A stretch of 64,000 bases of DNA from Schizochytrium sp. TIO01 (GCA_004764695.1 SMSO01000025.1:4070862-4134861); one strand, 5' to 3'. Numbered from the stretch's first letter, positions 10,453-20,282 are shown. A program made the numbers and translations. Notes: a model not told the origin generated them from the sequence alone.

Positions 10453-11288
10453 TTAGTAATGTAGAGAGTAAAGAAATCGATGAGTTCTGTGGCACCTGTG
10501 CTGTTCTTTTTTCCTTTGGCACAATCATGCTGTGCATCCTCTGAATGATTACTACTACCAATTTTGGTTTCTTTTGGGGAGATCGGCTTCAAGTGACGTA
10601 AATAAATTTGTAACAAAAAGGAATTAGAAAAGGGACTGGTTGATACCTTTAGAAAAGTTAAGGGCGCTTACACGTTTTGTTCAGTACTTTTCCACGATGC
10701 AATAAAACCCGTTTCAACCTGTTTTTTGATAAGCTAGATTGTCTTGACTCGTACAAGGGTACCTAAGTATCAACACTGTATATTCGACGTGATTTTTCTT
10801 CAAAAAAGCTGCTGAGACCTTCAATTGGAAAAAACACTGCTAGAGCTCTGGTATGCCGTTGTAAGTCAGTAAAGAAATAGAATGTACATTGGGTTAACAA
10901 GTAGATGCATGGTTGCGAATTCAAGGGACTTTGAAGAATCAAGAAACATACTTGCACACCCAATAGAACAAATAGACCTATGGTGAAATATAAATTGATA
11001 ATTGAATTAGCTAAACTCCTCAATGATGTGCTATACAAATCAAGTCTGGCTTAATCTCGTATTTATAAGATGAATTAGTATGGCAGATCGCTAACTCTAA
11101 AGACCAAAGTTTACTTAACCTTCCCCGGCCTTCTCCAAGCTACTTGCTTTCACGTTTATAATTAACAATTAACCTCTAGGTAACCAGATTCGTCACTCAG
11201 CATAACTTATGCGGCTTTTGTTTGGGATCAGGAATGCTAACGTGGTTGGCAGTGACAAATGGATTTAAGCAAGGGAAAATATGAAAAA

Positions 11289-11516
11289 CTTACTGAGGAA
11301 TGCAAAATATCCTTGTTTGGAGCCGGTATCACGTGCCAAGTGAATTCTCTCTTCAGAGGAGATCACACGGTACCTATTTTTTTTTATTATAAATGCATCT
11401 TCACCAGCATTTGCAGGTTTGAAGGTTTTAATGTTTGAGTTTATGCAATATAACGTACCATCAACTCCAAAGATTAGATCAAATCCAGGACTCCGGTATC
11501 TGTTGACATATCTCAA
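11289..11516 (-). other. Candidate internal exon or fragment, unrecognised
   Basis: A minus-strand open frame of about 75 codons. It contains GFDLIFGVDGTLYCINSN and later RVISSEERIHLARDTG, which look like real protein rather than random translation. On the minus strand it runs into CTCAGTAAGTTT, a good GT splice donor consensus, and is preceded by CTAAT followed about 20 nt later by AACAG, an acceptor-like arrangement. There is no start codon with a convincing context. It may be an exon of a spliced gene on the minus strand or a relic. The family is not recognised; a faint likeness to the VDGT motif of IS5/Harbinger DDE transposases is not enough for a call. Confidence 0.25.
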
Positions 11517-11698
11517 GAAATTAGTTTAATGTATACATGTTTGTTTGTGTATACATGCACTTCCTCTTTGATTTTACTAAAGCTATACAACCCTGAAAAA
11601 CCATTCTGCTGTTTTAGTAGGTGACACAAGTTAGCCAATCACACAGCAGCAACGTCAAGGCATAAAAACATTTCTGTAAGCAAAACTGGAGTGGGTGA

Positions 11699-11875
11699 TC
11701 AAGTCCGCATGGCTCTAATTTGTGAAGTAATAACGCGTTGGTGTCTCTGTAGTTCAACACACAATCTTTTTACCAGAACCCAAATGTCTTCTGCTTCGTT
11801 TCCTCCATAAAAGAAAGACACACGCGCTGATTTAATTTCTACCTGATCAATAAATTCAGTAAGATTTTTCTTTAC
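11699..11875 (-). other. Candidate 58-codon exon or gene fragment, unrecognised
   Basis: A minus-strand frame open for 58 codons between two stops, with no ATG at its start. It reads with strongly protein-like, amphipathic composition, including RVSFFYGGNEAEDIWVL and VELQRHQRVITSQIRAMRT before a TGA stop. CAG acceptor-like sites occur at its upstream end. It could be the last exon of a spliced minus-strand gene or part of a decayed one. I do not recognise the family, and I cannot join it in phase to the 11289-11516 stretch with confidence. Confidence 0.3.
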
Positions 11876-12317
11876 TCAAAAGAATCAATAACATATGACA
11901 GGTACGATTTTTAATGAAATAATTAGGTATCTTCTACTAATGCGAGTAGCTAGTCACTAGTAGTGCTTCCACAACAGAAATGTATAATACTTCCTAGTAG
12001 GTCTATCTATCTATATACACGGATACCTACATAGACCCGCTTGATAATCCTTGTCATGATTCCACTGTGAGATCTTTACTAGTGCAGAATAAATAAAAAC
12101 AAAAATAGGCCACACGAAAACAAAGTCAAACACGCAGAGACAAAGACGCTCGTTCGCACGCAGACGGCCTACGCAGGCCAGTGCCGGAGGGGCCGCGAGA
12201 TATTGAGCCAAAGTAGTCACTGGTGCACAACGTGGTGGGGTTTGTGCGGTGGTGAGGCTTCGTTTTGCCTCGAGATTGACTAGTTGATCGGTTGTCTCTT
12301 TAGTGTTGAGGCTCGAC

Positions 12318-14639
12318 ATGGGGCGCGATGGGGCAGGGTCTCTGGGCGGCGCTACAGAGTGCGGTTCCTTGGGAGCGCCTGGCGCAGGCACAATTCATGG
12401 GGGCAGCAAGCCGTATGTTATCAACTATACGGACGGGAAGCTAGAGCTTTCTGCTGCCGAGTTCCAACTGTACAGCCAACTTTTCACAGTCCTAGACTCC
12501 GACGGGGATGAGGAAATACCTGGTAAGGAGGGCGCTGCCTTTTTGAGGAGGGCACGCATGCTAGATGACGATGTGCTTCGCGTTATCTATCGGCTTGCAT
12601 GCGGGGGTAACTCCAAGGCGACTTTGAATCGTGAGGAGTGGTTCCTAGCCTGCAAATTCGTGGGCCTTGTTCAGCACTTCTCGCACTCATCGTCAAACTC
12701 CGCGCTAAACTCGGCATCGACCCAAACAACAAACTCGACATCAAACTCAGTGCTAGGCTTGGAGACGAAATCAGATAGTCCGGTGTCAGGTTCCCCACCG
12801 GTAGCAGTAAGTCATGCGCAGAGCCATGCTGCATTGACGTTGTCAAGAGAATGCCTATTCCGTAATGATATTAAAATTGGTTTGGCGGACTTTGGCCTTT
12901 TTGGAAAGGCCCCAGACTACACCACCGACGTTTCTCCGGCACACCCGCCGAGCACGTGCCAGATTCGTGTTTTCAATCCAACAGTGGCTGGGTCCGGCAT
13001 GAAGAGGCACGTAATTTACACTGTATCATTACGAACTACTTTGCCACATTTTCCTCGCCAGCAACAGCTTGTGCACGTTACGCGGCGATACTCGGATTTT
13101 CGCTGGCTACATGAGCGTCTCTGTGCACGTTTCCCAGGCACTGTCATCCCACCACTTCCTGCCACACGCATGTTTGGAAATCTCTCGGCTGCTTTCATTG
13201 AGGAACGGAGATTGGCTCTACAGCAGTATCTGGATGAAGTCGCACGTCATCCCAAGTTAACGCAGTGCTTTGAGGTACAGGCAATTCTCGACGCGTCTTC
13301 TGAGGGGTTTGATGTATGCCGCTTAATGATGGATGCTGCGGATGGCTTTTCTGGCAATGCTGCATTACAACTCGGAGCTCCATCGTCCTCTTCTCCCTCT
13401 CCCTCTTTGGTTTCAGCAAAGTTTCCAGGAGCAGTAAACTCATCGTCATCAGGTATGACTTCCGCAAATGGCTCAGGACTTATGCACGTGTCTAGCGACG
13501 ATTTGCCCTGGGACGATGATGCAGATTTTATTGATGCTCAAGGCGATATGGCTGGGGCGGGAAAGCGAGCTTCGGAGATTGCAGGAGCTGCAGGAGCAGC
13601 CGCGGGGGCAGCTGCCGCCGCTGCAAGCTCTTGGTTTTCCTCTATTGTGAAAAAGGTTGAGCATTCTTCTCTCCTCTCGGGTCTGGAAGAGGCCACCGGC
13701 GCAACTCCTGGCACAAATAGCACCCCTCAAATGGAAACTCATGTTCGCCGCGAACTGGTGCGTCTGGGTATTCGAACAGATACAGTAGATGGATTTCGCC
13801 AAGAGCTTGCTGACTACGGAAAGCGCCTGCATGCTGCAATCAAGGTTATTGACAAACTTGTAGCATGCCGTCGCGCACGTGGATATGAGCTTGCTCGTAT
13901 TGGGGCTTATTTCGGATCGCTTGCCAAGGTTGAGGCTCTATGTACAGATTCAACCAGGGGCTTACAGTCACAGCAAGCCCACCCTCAGCAGCAAGAGCAA
14001 CAGCAGTTGCGCGCGTGTCTTTCGCCCGACCAGGCTCTCTTTGAAGATCTATATGCCCGTTTTGACCAGTCATCGAATCATGTCCAAGATTTGAATGACC
14101 GAGTTGCGACTGGCTTGTTGGCACCTCTGCGCTACCAAATGGGCAAAATTGGAGCCATGAATACTGTGATTGAAAACCATGACAGTCGCGTCTACGCTCT
14201 TCGACGCAGTCACGAAGCCTTAGAATCTGCCAAGAAACACTACGCCTCTGCCCGTGCGCAAAGTACTGGTGTAGACACAGCACAAACTGGCGTGCGTACA
14301 GCAGAGCAAGACATTCTTGATGCAGAACGTACTTTGGTGGAAATGCATTCTAGTGTAAATCTCGAAATGCAAAAGTTTAGTTTTGAGCGAGCACAAGATG
14401 TTACGCTCATTCTTCAAACTTTTGCCACTGCGGAGATCCAGGGGGCTCACGAAACTCAGCAGATGCTTGCACCTCTTCAACAGCTGTGTTCTGACAACCT
14501 TGATAACGTTTTGGTTCAGCAAAGTTTTGATCGAATTTTTAACTCGAGTCGTGGGGGCGCAGCAATGTCAATATCTGCATCGACCGACTTGCCCGCTTGG
14601 TTTCTTGAAAAAGCTAGCCTTGCGCCATCCTCCTTTTAA
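12318..14639 (+). CDS. Sorting nexin with EH-like, PX and BAR domains
   Basis: A 773-residue peripheral membrane protein expected on endosomes, where PX binds PI3P and a C-terminal BAR dimer senses or shapes membrane tubules. An EH/EF-hand-like domain spans about residues 45-125, with a DSDGDEEIPGKE loop and the pattern FLRRARMLDDDVL then REEWFLACKFVGL. The PX domain is at about 215-332 with RRYSDFRWL, PPLP and the later RLALQQYL arginine. A linker at about 360-450 is Ser/Ala/Gly-rich with an acidic patch and a ten-residue Ala-rich run. The BAR/Vps5-like helical domain fills 480-773. The overall plan resembles the SNX8/Mvp1 class more than SNX1/2. The frame is open upstream to 12303, but that codon is GTG; the first ATG is at 12318. 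No intron. A convergent small ORF ends 81 bp downstream. Confidence 0.9.
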   Translation: MGRDGAGSLGGATECGSLGAPGAGTIHGGSKPYVINYTDGKLELSAAEFQLYSQLFTVLDSDGDEEIPGKEGAAFLRRARMLDDDVLRVIYRLACGGNSKATLNREEWFLACKFVGLVQHFSHSSSNSALNSASTQTTNSTSNSVLGLETKSDSPVSGSPPVAVSHAQSHAALTLSRECLFRNDIKIGLADFGLFGKAPDYTTDVSPAHPPSTCQIRVFNPTVAGSGMKRHVIYTVSLRTTLPHFPRQQQLVHVTRRYSDFRWLHERLCARFPGTVIPPLPATRMFGNLSAAFIEERRLALQQYLDEVARHPKLTQCFEVQAILDASSEGFDVCRLMMDAADGFSGNAALQLGAPSSSSPSPSLVSAKFPGAVNSSSSGMTSANGSGLMHVSSDDLPWDDDADFIDAQGDMAGAGKRASEIAGAAGAAAGAAAAAASSWFSSIVKKVEHSSLLSGLEEATGATPGTNSTPQMETHVRRELVRLGIRTDTVDGFRQELADYGKRLHAAIKVIDKLVACRRARGYELARIGAYFGSLAKVEALCTDSTRGLQSQQAHPQQQEQQQLRACLSPDQALFEDLYARFDQSSNHVQDLNDRVATGLLAPLRYQMGKIGAMNTVIENHDSRVYALRRSHEALESAKKHYASARAQSTGVDTAQTGVRTAEQDILDAERTLVEMHSSVNLEMQKFSFERAQDVTLILQTFATAEIQGAHETQQMLAPLQQLCSDNLDNVLVQQSFDRIFNSSRGGAAMSISASTDLPAWFLEKASLAPSSF

Positions 14640-14720
14640 CTTACACATCTATTTGATGATTTTATTGTGAAAACCTGTACATAACAAATAGAACAAAATA
14701 TTCGGGTCGAGGTCCTACTA

Positions 14721-14903
14721 TCATGTCTTTCTCACAGCATCAGCTTCTTCAGCGTACAATCTTTTGGCTTCGAATTGTTCCTCCCACTTTTTGATAGAAG
14801 ACAACTTGCTCTTTTCCTTTATTTCGCTTGATTTCTGTTGTCGTTCTAACAACATATTGTCATAGATACTGCCAGCTTTGGCCCTCATGGTCTTCTCAAA
14901 CAT
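14721..14903 (-). CDS. Small coiled-coil protein, 60 residues, hypothetical
   Basis: An ATG-initiated frame of 60 codons with an in-frame stop two codons upstream. It is highly charged and predicted to be one long helix: LLERQQKSSEIKEK, then KLSSIKKWEEQFEAKRLYAEEADAV. Such composition is unlike random translation. It is convergent with the sorting nexin, the stops being 81 bp apart. The layout is faintly like tiny axonemal microtubule inner proteins, in which a single helix lies along tubulin, but no family signature was verified. It could also be one exon of a larger gene, since an AG acceptor directly precedes the ATG. Confidence 0.45.
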   Translation of the reverse strand: MFEKTMRAKAGSIYDNMLLERQQKSSEIKEKSKLSSIKKWEEQFEAKRLYAEEADAVRKT

Positions 14904-15737
14904 CTTTCAATCACTCTCTTCTTTCTTTTTTGTTTTATTTCCAGTGAAGTGCAACGTGAGGTTTTACTATAATAGATATTACAATGCTCGGTTATTTTCT
15001 TGCGATAATCGACTACAGAATAGACTGGGGAACCGGGAGGTTCGAAATCCCCCTTGCCGATTATACTGAGCTTTCATCTTCGATGTTATCTTAGAAGCAT
15101 TTCTGTGTGGTCTACTATTATAATTGAATCGAGTTTTGCTGACATGGTTCCCTAGTCCTTCCCAATAAAGAGAAAAAAAAAAAAAAAAGGAAGAAAAGGT
15201 CTTCAAGTTTTCTATAGTAAATCCCTATATCCCTCTTCTTCTCTAGTATGCCGTTAGGTTCGTAACGGATTGGTATCATATGCTTAGGACAGCACCTAAC
15301 GAATTGTATGCAGATGAGACCAGAGCAATTAGAGCAAAGTAGTGGTAAGGACAAATAGGGTTAAGAGAGATGGGAGGATGGGATAGACTCAGCAATATGC
15401 AAATACAAGAATCTTCATTGCAGAGTGACGCAGATGCCATTGTCCTTTGGCTTTGGCTGTGTTATCGCTGCACCAGCACTAAACAGACCTGGCAAGTAGC
15501 TCAGTAAACTCGCAGGGCGCTAACAAGGAAAAGCCCAACTCCGCAGCAAAGTAAAGGTCGCTGTATAGTGCTCTTCAACCAGAGTCCTCTATACCTTTTC
15601 TGTTTGTTGCGTTTACGTCGTTGCTAGCCTTGCTTCTGGTGATTGCGCCAGGCCCGTCGAAGTGGGCCCGCAGAGAGCTATTCAGGACTTGCTCTTGAAA
15701 GCTCGAGCAATCATCAAGGTTGTCAACATAAATATCA
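14904..15737. other. Intergenic, promoter side of the channel gene
   Basis: This 0.83-kb spacer lies between the divergent small ORF and the channel gene. It holds the stem-loop element at 15004-15064 and an A-run at 15172-15188. The last 200 bp before the channel ATG are of mixed composition with no clear TATA element. Several open frames here are short and uninformative. Confidence 0.5.
15004..15065. other. Nested stem-loop with a B-box-like core
   Basis: An outer perfect 7-bp stem (ATAATCG with CGATTAT) encloses a second stem-loop in which GGGGAACC faces GGTTC...CCCC around a GGGA loop. The stretch includes GGTTCGAAATCC, close to the tRNA B-box, but D-arm and anticodon arm are missing, so it is not a normal tRNA. 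It could be a degenerate tRNA, a tRNA-derived element, or a structured RNA or DNA element. Orientation cannot be decided. Confidence 0.4.
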
Positions 15738-18700
15738 ATGGGTGACCATGGCCAAGGGGCGGAAAAGAATGCACCCTTTTCCAGGCAAAGCTCATTGAGG
15801 TCACATCTCCCCAATGACGACCGCTCAGTGAGCATCTTGAAGCACCATCAGCAAACACCAAGCAGACCGTCCAACGCCGGTGGAAGTCTGACAGACCATG
15901 TGCAAAAGCGCAATACCTTAGCATTGCTGCAGAAAACAGAGGAACAACTCCAAGTTATTCTCAAAGAGGTTCAGGACCAGAGACGGCTTATGGGAAGGCG
16001 AAATACGCACTGTCTTGAAGACATCGACTTACCACAGATGAACAGCACATACATTTGGCCTCTTCCCTCTGTAAGCAACAAAAGTCAAGAACTTCTTGAA
16101 GCTGGGAAAAAGCGAGACTTTGAAAAGTGCAAAAGGCTTCTTACTGGTTGGGCACAAAACCCATTCGATGTGAACTTAGCCTCAGACGACAAAGCTCAGA
16201 ACACCTGCATTTTGTATTTGCTGCTTCCGCTCGAAAGAGAAACGGATTCCGCTGGGAACCCATATTATAGTGCAGAACAGCTCAAGGAGCTCCCTGCTAT
16301 AATTAGGAGACTGGTTGAATGTCACGCCGATGTCAACTACCAGAACTCAGATGGCCGCTCAGCCCTGGGTATTGCATGCAATGAGATTGCAATAGAGATA
16401 GTAGCGGATATGGTAGAAGTTTTTGCAGCCTCGCAAGAAGGTCTTGGAGACCCTAACCTGACTTCTGAACAATTGAAAGAACTGATTGACTATCGACTGC
16501 GTCTTATGCCTGATCCGAATCGTCGACAAAATGTCTCTAAAATCTCCTCCAAGTTTGATGGAGGCACTTTGTGGGTGCTCGCTGTCAGGAAAGATAGCTT
16601 TGACATTTTACAGCTGCTTTTGGATGCCCAGGTTGCACTTCGTGTTCAATGGAAATACTGGAGAACGCATCCGAACACTAAGACTAAATACAATTTTGAA
16701 GACAAGAAGAACAAAATGGTGGACATTACAAATAAAAGGGGCAACCCTCAGGCTTGGGAGGAAGATGGCTCCCCTCTTCATGTAGTAATCAAACACGCTC
16801 AGAATGAAGACACTGTATATCAGTTTATCAGGTGCATGCTTGACGATTACTCTGAAGATGATGAAGCAAAGGACTTCTTGACTCTCTTTGATTCGAGCGC
16901 TGTCGATGGCAATGGGATGACCGCGTTGCATCTTACTTGCCAAATTGGATATGAGCAGTGTATCGGTGACATACTTCGCTATCGTTTGTATTATGGCGAA
17001 GCAGAAAAATCAATAAGTAAACCGATCGACGTTAATATGCAATGTGGCAGAGACAAAGTTACCGCCCTCATGCTTGCAGTATCAAACGGGCACACTCCTG
17101 CGGTTCGGGAACTTTTCGAGTCTAACAATCTTGTCAAACAACGCCATGACCTGACATTGCGAAGGGCTCATGATCGCATGACAGTTCTGCACATTGCTTC
17201 TTCTCATCGCCAAGAACTAGATGAAGTAGTTTCTATACTTTGCAAGAACAAAGCAGAGGTGAACCTAAAAGATTCGAGAGGCTTTTCTCCACTTCATTTG
17301 TCATGTCTGCATGGGCATGTTTCGAACGTGAGAATCTTGCTCAATTATAATGCCAATTCTGCAGCACTTACGAACGATGGCAAGGAGACTGCGATCCATA
17401 TTGCCGCGGCATATGGCTACATCAATATTACTAGTATACTTATTCGTAAAGGCGGTTCACAGGTTGCTAAAGAGAACGAAGATGGTGAAACACCACTACA
17501 TCACGCGTTTAAATACCACACGTTTATTAGCAATGAGGCAGAGAACATCATTATGTTCATTAAAAAAAAGGACTTGCTGGACCCAAGCGATCTTAACGAA
17601 CGAGGTATCGGAAATGATATACAAAAATTCTTGAAAATTTATGAACGTCGGGCCGGTAGAAATAACACAGCCCACCTTGCGAGTACGAACGAACACAAGA
17701 AAGACTTGCAGAAAAATCTTTTATTTAAATTTGATAGCCACCCGAGCTCTCCTCATTCAGCCTTACAGCAACTGCAATCAAAAGATCCAAGTGAAGTAAT
17801 TCAGGAACAGTTTGAAAAAGAGGGATTAGCAGGTTGTCTGACAAAACTGGAAACCAAGTTCCTGGAAATCAACAACCAAAACATGCTCATCAAGCTACTG
17901 CTGGGTGCAGGCTGTGAACTGGATCATGAGGATAATACGGGCGAACCTGCATTTATTACAACAGCTCGTTTTGATTGGTTTTATCTACATGAGGACGAGA
18001 TGACTGAAATTTATGATCGCCCAAACGAAATTGGGTACGATTCTGAAATTTTCATGGACCGACGCACACAATTAGCTGTGGAGACTGCCTATGTTGGATT
18101 CGGATTGCGAACGGAAGCCCTGCAAAAGCTCCTGATTTGGGTTGCTACGCTTGTACTTCTCACCTTTGTTGGTATTCGTTATAGTGGTCGAAATAGCTAC
18201 GAGGCGTTCTCTCTTGAAGCAGGAATTAAGGATCGAGTTGCGAATGATGAGTGGGACGAATATCAAACGAAAACCCTGGCGGATGTTGGAACCCTGGACG
18301 AATGGTCACAGTATGTACCAAACGTATTCATCGAATCACTATGGGAATCAGGGCAAGCTTATGTAGACACTAATGGCGATTTGCGCAATGTTGGAGATCA
18401 TGGAGCACTTCTCAATGGATTGATTGGATTACTTGGGCGTCCTCGCTATCGCCAACTTCGTACAAGCCCCACCGGATGCAACAGCTCCACGCCATCCATT
18501 CTAATAGAAACAGAAGAGACTTGCTTTCTTCCTGCCACTAGACAGACCTACCAACCGGCATTCCACAGTATTCAGGACCGTGTGCCATTCACTTGCCCAC
18601 TCAGTAATGGCACAAACCTTGAGCTAACGTGGGATAAATATCCTTCTTTCCCAGTTTTCGGCCAGTATGGGTTTTATCATTCCGGTGGCTATAGTGTAAC

Positions 18701-20282
18701 CTTACCAAAGAATCGAACCGAAGTCGACACTTTATTTCAAGATCTTATGGCATGCGATTATGTCTCGTTGAACACGCGTTTCGCTGTGCTTGAGTTCACC
18801 TTATACTCTAGGTCGCAAGGTTTGTTTACCCACGGGCTAATATTTTTGGAGCTCACTGCAGCTGGTGGTATTGTTCCTGGCCAACGGTGGCACACTTGCA
18901 AACTTGTCAGTTACAACTCTGATCAGGATAAGTTTGATATTATTGCGGAGATTCTACTACTTATTGCTTTTGTCTATTACATGTACTGCGAGTTCGATGC
19001 TATGTTTAGTCGGTGGGACCCAAGACATATTCAAGTCGCACCCAAGTTCTGGCAGCCTGAAATTTGGAACACAGAAAAGGCGACTAAGTTTTACATTGAA
19101 AATCCCAAGACCTATCGAGTTTCTTTCCGTTGTCCATGTACGTCTAAATCTCTTTGCTTCAAAAAAACAGATAAAACGATTCAGCCGTACTGGATAAATC
19201 CTTTCAATTACGTCGATGTTTGTGTTATGACACTCTTCATTTCACTTCTAATAGTACATGGCTACCTTGTCGCGGCGGTTGACAGTCGGCTGGATTATTG
19301 GTACAGTTTGTCCAACTCCGAGGAGTACGTAGATGTATCGCACCTGATATGGTTTGCCACTGTGCGTCAGCACCTGCTTGCAGTCATTGTCTTCCTATGT
19401 TACATCAAGTGTCTTGAGCATCTTCAAGTATCGGCAACCATGGCCATTCCTGTCATCATTATTGGAGGTATGCTTCGCCAGCTTGTGAGCTTTTTCACAA
19501 TTTTCGTAGTGTTTCTGATGGCATTTGGGCTATTTGATTACATTCTTTATGGCCTCACGTATGAACCTTCAAGCTCAGTGTTGCGATCCATCATCATGGC
19601 TTTCCGCAACTCTCTTGGAGATATTGACTTTGATGGGAAGTATGAGCTAGACCATACTGTAGGACTCTTCATGACTGTTTTTTCCGCCTCCTTGTTGGTC
19701 ATTCTCTTACTCAATTTACTCATTGCAATTATGAATGAGGCTTACGAGGATATTAAAGAATCTGCTGAGGCACGCTGGTGCTATATCCAGTTCCGCATGA
19801 TCGTTGCAAATCAGCGTAGTAGGAAAGCTTTCCAAGATATTTCGCAGCGTCTTGACTCGATTAGCAGTATGTTTACTTTGGCTGCTGATGGTAATGTACC
19901 AAATGGTGACGGCGACTGCAATTCCGGGGATGACGTTGTGAAGATGAAGGAGATTCAAGTTCCATCTCTGGGGCCTTTGCAGACTTATCATCACGATTCT
20001 CTAGGCTTGGCCAGAAAGAGTTCTGATATCATGCGTGTGGCTGAGACCCCTGTAGCTGCATTCCTCCGAGATCGTCACACTAAGCAAGAGGTTGACGATC
20101 AAATCTTTGATAGTCTAACCAGGTTTCTTCAGGAGGAGAAATTACGAGAAGAAAAACGAAGAGCTGGTGGCGAAAGCGACATTGATAATGATGATGATCG
20201 ACATGACAACACTACGTCTCGGGAAGCACCAAAATCTCGTCAACGCTATATTTCAAATAACTCCAAGGTGTATCCGCAATAG
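15738..20282 (+). CDS. Ankyrin-repeat polycystin (PKD2/TRPP-type) cation channel
   Basis: A 1514-residue cation channel of the TRP superfamily. Residues about 195-620 hold at least seven ankyrin repeats (for example TALHLTCQIGYEQCI at 394, SPLHLSCLHGH at 516, TAIHIAAAYGY at 550). TM1 is at about 797-815. An extracellular domain of about 250 residues follows; it is the polycystin TOP domain, shown by LLGRPRYRQLR near 897, GQYGFYHSGGYSVTLP, and FLELTAAGGIVPGQRWHTCK. TM2 is near 1068, TM3 near 1161, TM4 near 1212, TM5 near 1250. The pore segment carries LGDID at about 1294-1298, matching the polycystin filter, and TM6 is near 1308-1336 (LLLNLLIAIMNEAYEDI). The cytosolic tail is acidic and coiled-coil-like. 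Polycystin channels of animals lack ankyrin repeats, so the combination is unusual. It is expected in the plasma or ciliary membrane as a tetramer, conducting Ca2+ or monovalent cations. ATG start, no intron. Confidence 0.93.
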   Translation: MGDHGQGAEKNAPFSRQSSLRSHLPNDDRSVSILKHHQQTPSRPSNAGGSLTDHVQKRNTLALLQKTEEQLQVILKEVQDQRRLMGRRNTHCLEDIDLPQMNSTYIWPLPSVSNKSQELLEAGKKRDFEKCKRLLTGWAQNPFDVNLASDDKAQNTCILYLLLPLERETDSAGNPYYSAEQLKELPAIIRRLVECHADVNYQNSDGRSALGIACNEIAIEIVADMVEVFAASQEGLGDPNLTSEQLKELIDYRLRLMPDPNRRQNVSKISSKFDGGTLWVLAVRKDSFDILQLLLDAQVALRVQWKYWRTHPNTKTKYNFEDKKNKMVDITNKRGNPQAWEEDGSPLHVVIKHAQNEDTVYQFIRCMLDDYSEDDEAKDFLTLFDSSAVDGNGMTALHLTCQIGYEQCIGDILRYRLYYGEAEKSISKPIDVNMQCGRDKVTALMLAVSNGHTPAVRELFESNNLVKQRHDLTLRRAHDRMTVLHIASSHRQELDEVVSILCKNKAEVNLKDSRGFSPLHLSCLHGHVSNVRILLNYNANSAALTNDGKETAIHIAAAYGYINITSILIRKGGSQVAKENEDGETPLHHAFKYHTFISNEAENIIMFIKKKDLLDPSDLNERGIGNDIQKFLKIYERRAGRNNTAHLASTNEHKKDLQKNLLFKFDSHPSSPHSALQQLQSKDPSEVIQEQFEKEGLAGCLTKLETKFLEINNQNMLIKLLLGAGCELDHEDNTGEPAFITTARFDWFYLHEDEMTEIYDRPNEIGYDSEIFMDRRTQLAVETAYVGFGLRTEALQKLLIWVATLVLLTFVGIRYSGRNSYEAFSLEAGIKDRVANDEWDEYQTKTLADVGTLDEWSQYVPNVFIESLWESGQAYVDTNGDLRNVGDHGALLNGLIGLLGRPRYRQLRTSPTGCNSSTPSILIETEETCFLPATRQTYQPAFHSIQDRVPFTCPLSNGTNLELTWDKYPSFPVFGQYGFYHSGGYSVTLPKNRTEVDTLFQDLMACDYVSLNTRFAVLEFTLYSRSQGLFTHGLIFLELTAAGGIVPGQRWHTCKLVSYNSDQDKFDIIAEILLLIAFVYYMYCEFDAMFSRWDPRHIQVAPKFWQPEIWNTEKATKFYIENPKTYRVSFRCPCTSKSLCFKKTDKTIQPYWINPFNYVDVCVMTLFISLLIVHGYLVAAVDSRLDYWYSLSNSEEYVDVSHLIWFATVRQHLLAVIVFLCYIKCLEHLQVSATMAIPVIIIGGMLRQLVSFFTIFVVFLMAFGLFDYILYGLTYEPSSSVLRSIIMAFRNSLGDIDFDGKYELDHTVGLFMTVFSASLLVILLLNLLIAIMNEAYEDIKESAEARWCYIQFRMIVANQRSRKAFQDISQRLDSISSMFTLAADGNVPNGDGDCNSGDDVVKMKEIQVPSLGPLQTYHHDSLGLARKSSDIMRVAETPVAAFLRDRHTKQEVDDQIFDSLTRFLQEEKLREEKRRAGGESDIDNDDDRHDNTTSREAPKSRQRYISNNSKVYPQ

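Larger units (their letters stand above)
10453..12317. other. Intergenic region with candidate minus-strand exons
   Basis: The spacer between the DUF389 gene and the sorting nexin is 1.9 kb. Most of it is AT-rich. Two minus-strand stretches look coding (listed separately at 11289-11516 and 11702-11875), and a third possible terminal piece ends at 10763. From about 12130 to 12317 the sequence is GC-richer and is presumably the sorting-nexin promoter and leader. Confidence 0.5.

Noticed and set aside
11265-11516. IS5/Harbinger-type transposase fragment
   Set aside because: Only a VDGT-like motif suggests it; no second catalytic acidic residue, inverted repeats or target duplication could be seen.
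15004-15065. A normal tRNA gene
   Set aside because: Acceptor-like stem and B-box-like core are present, but there is no D-arm or anticodon arm and the T-stem has mismatches.
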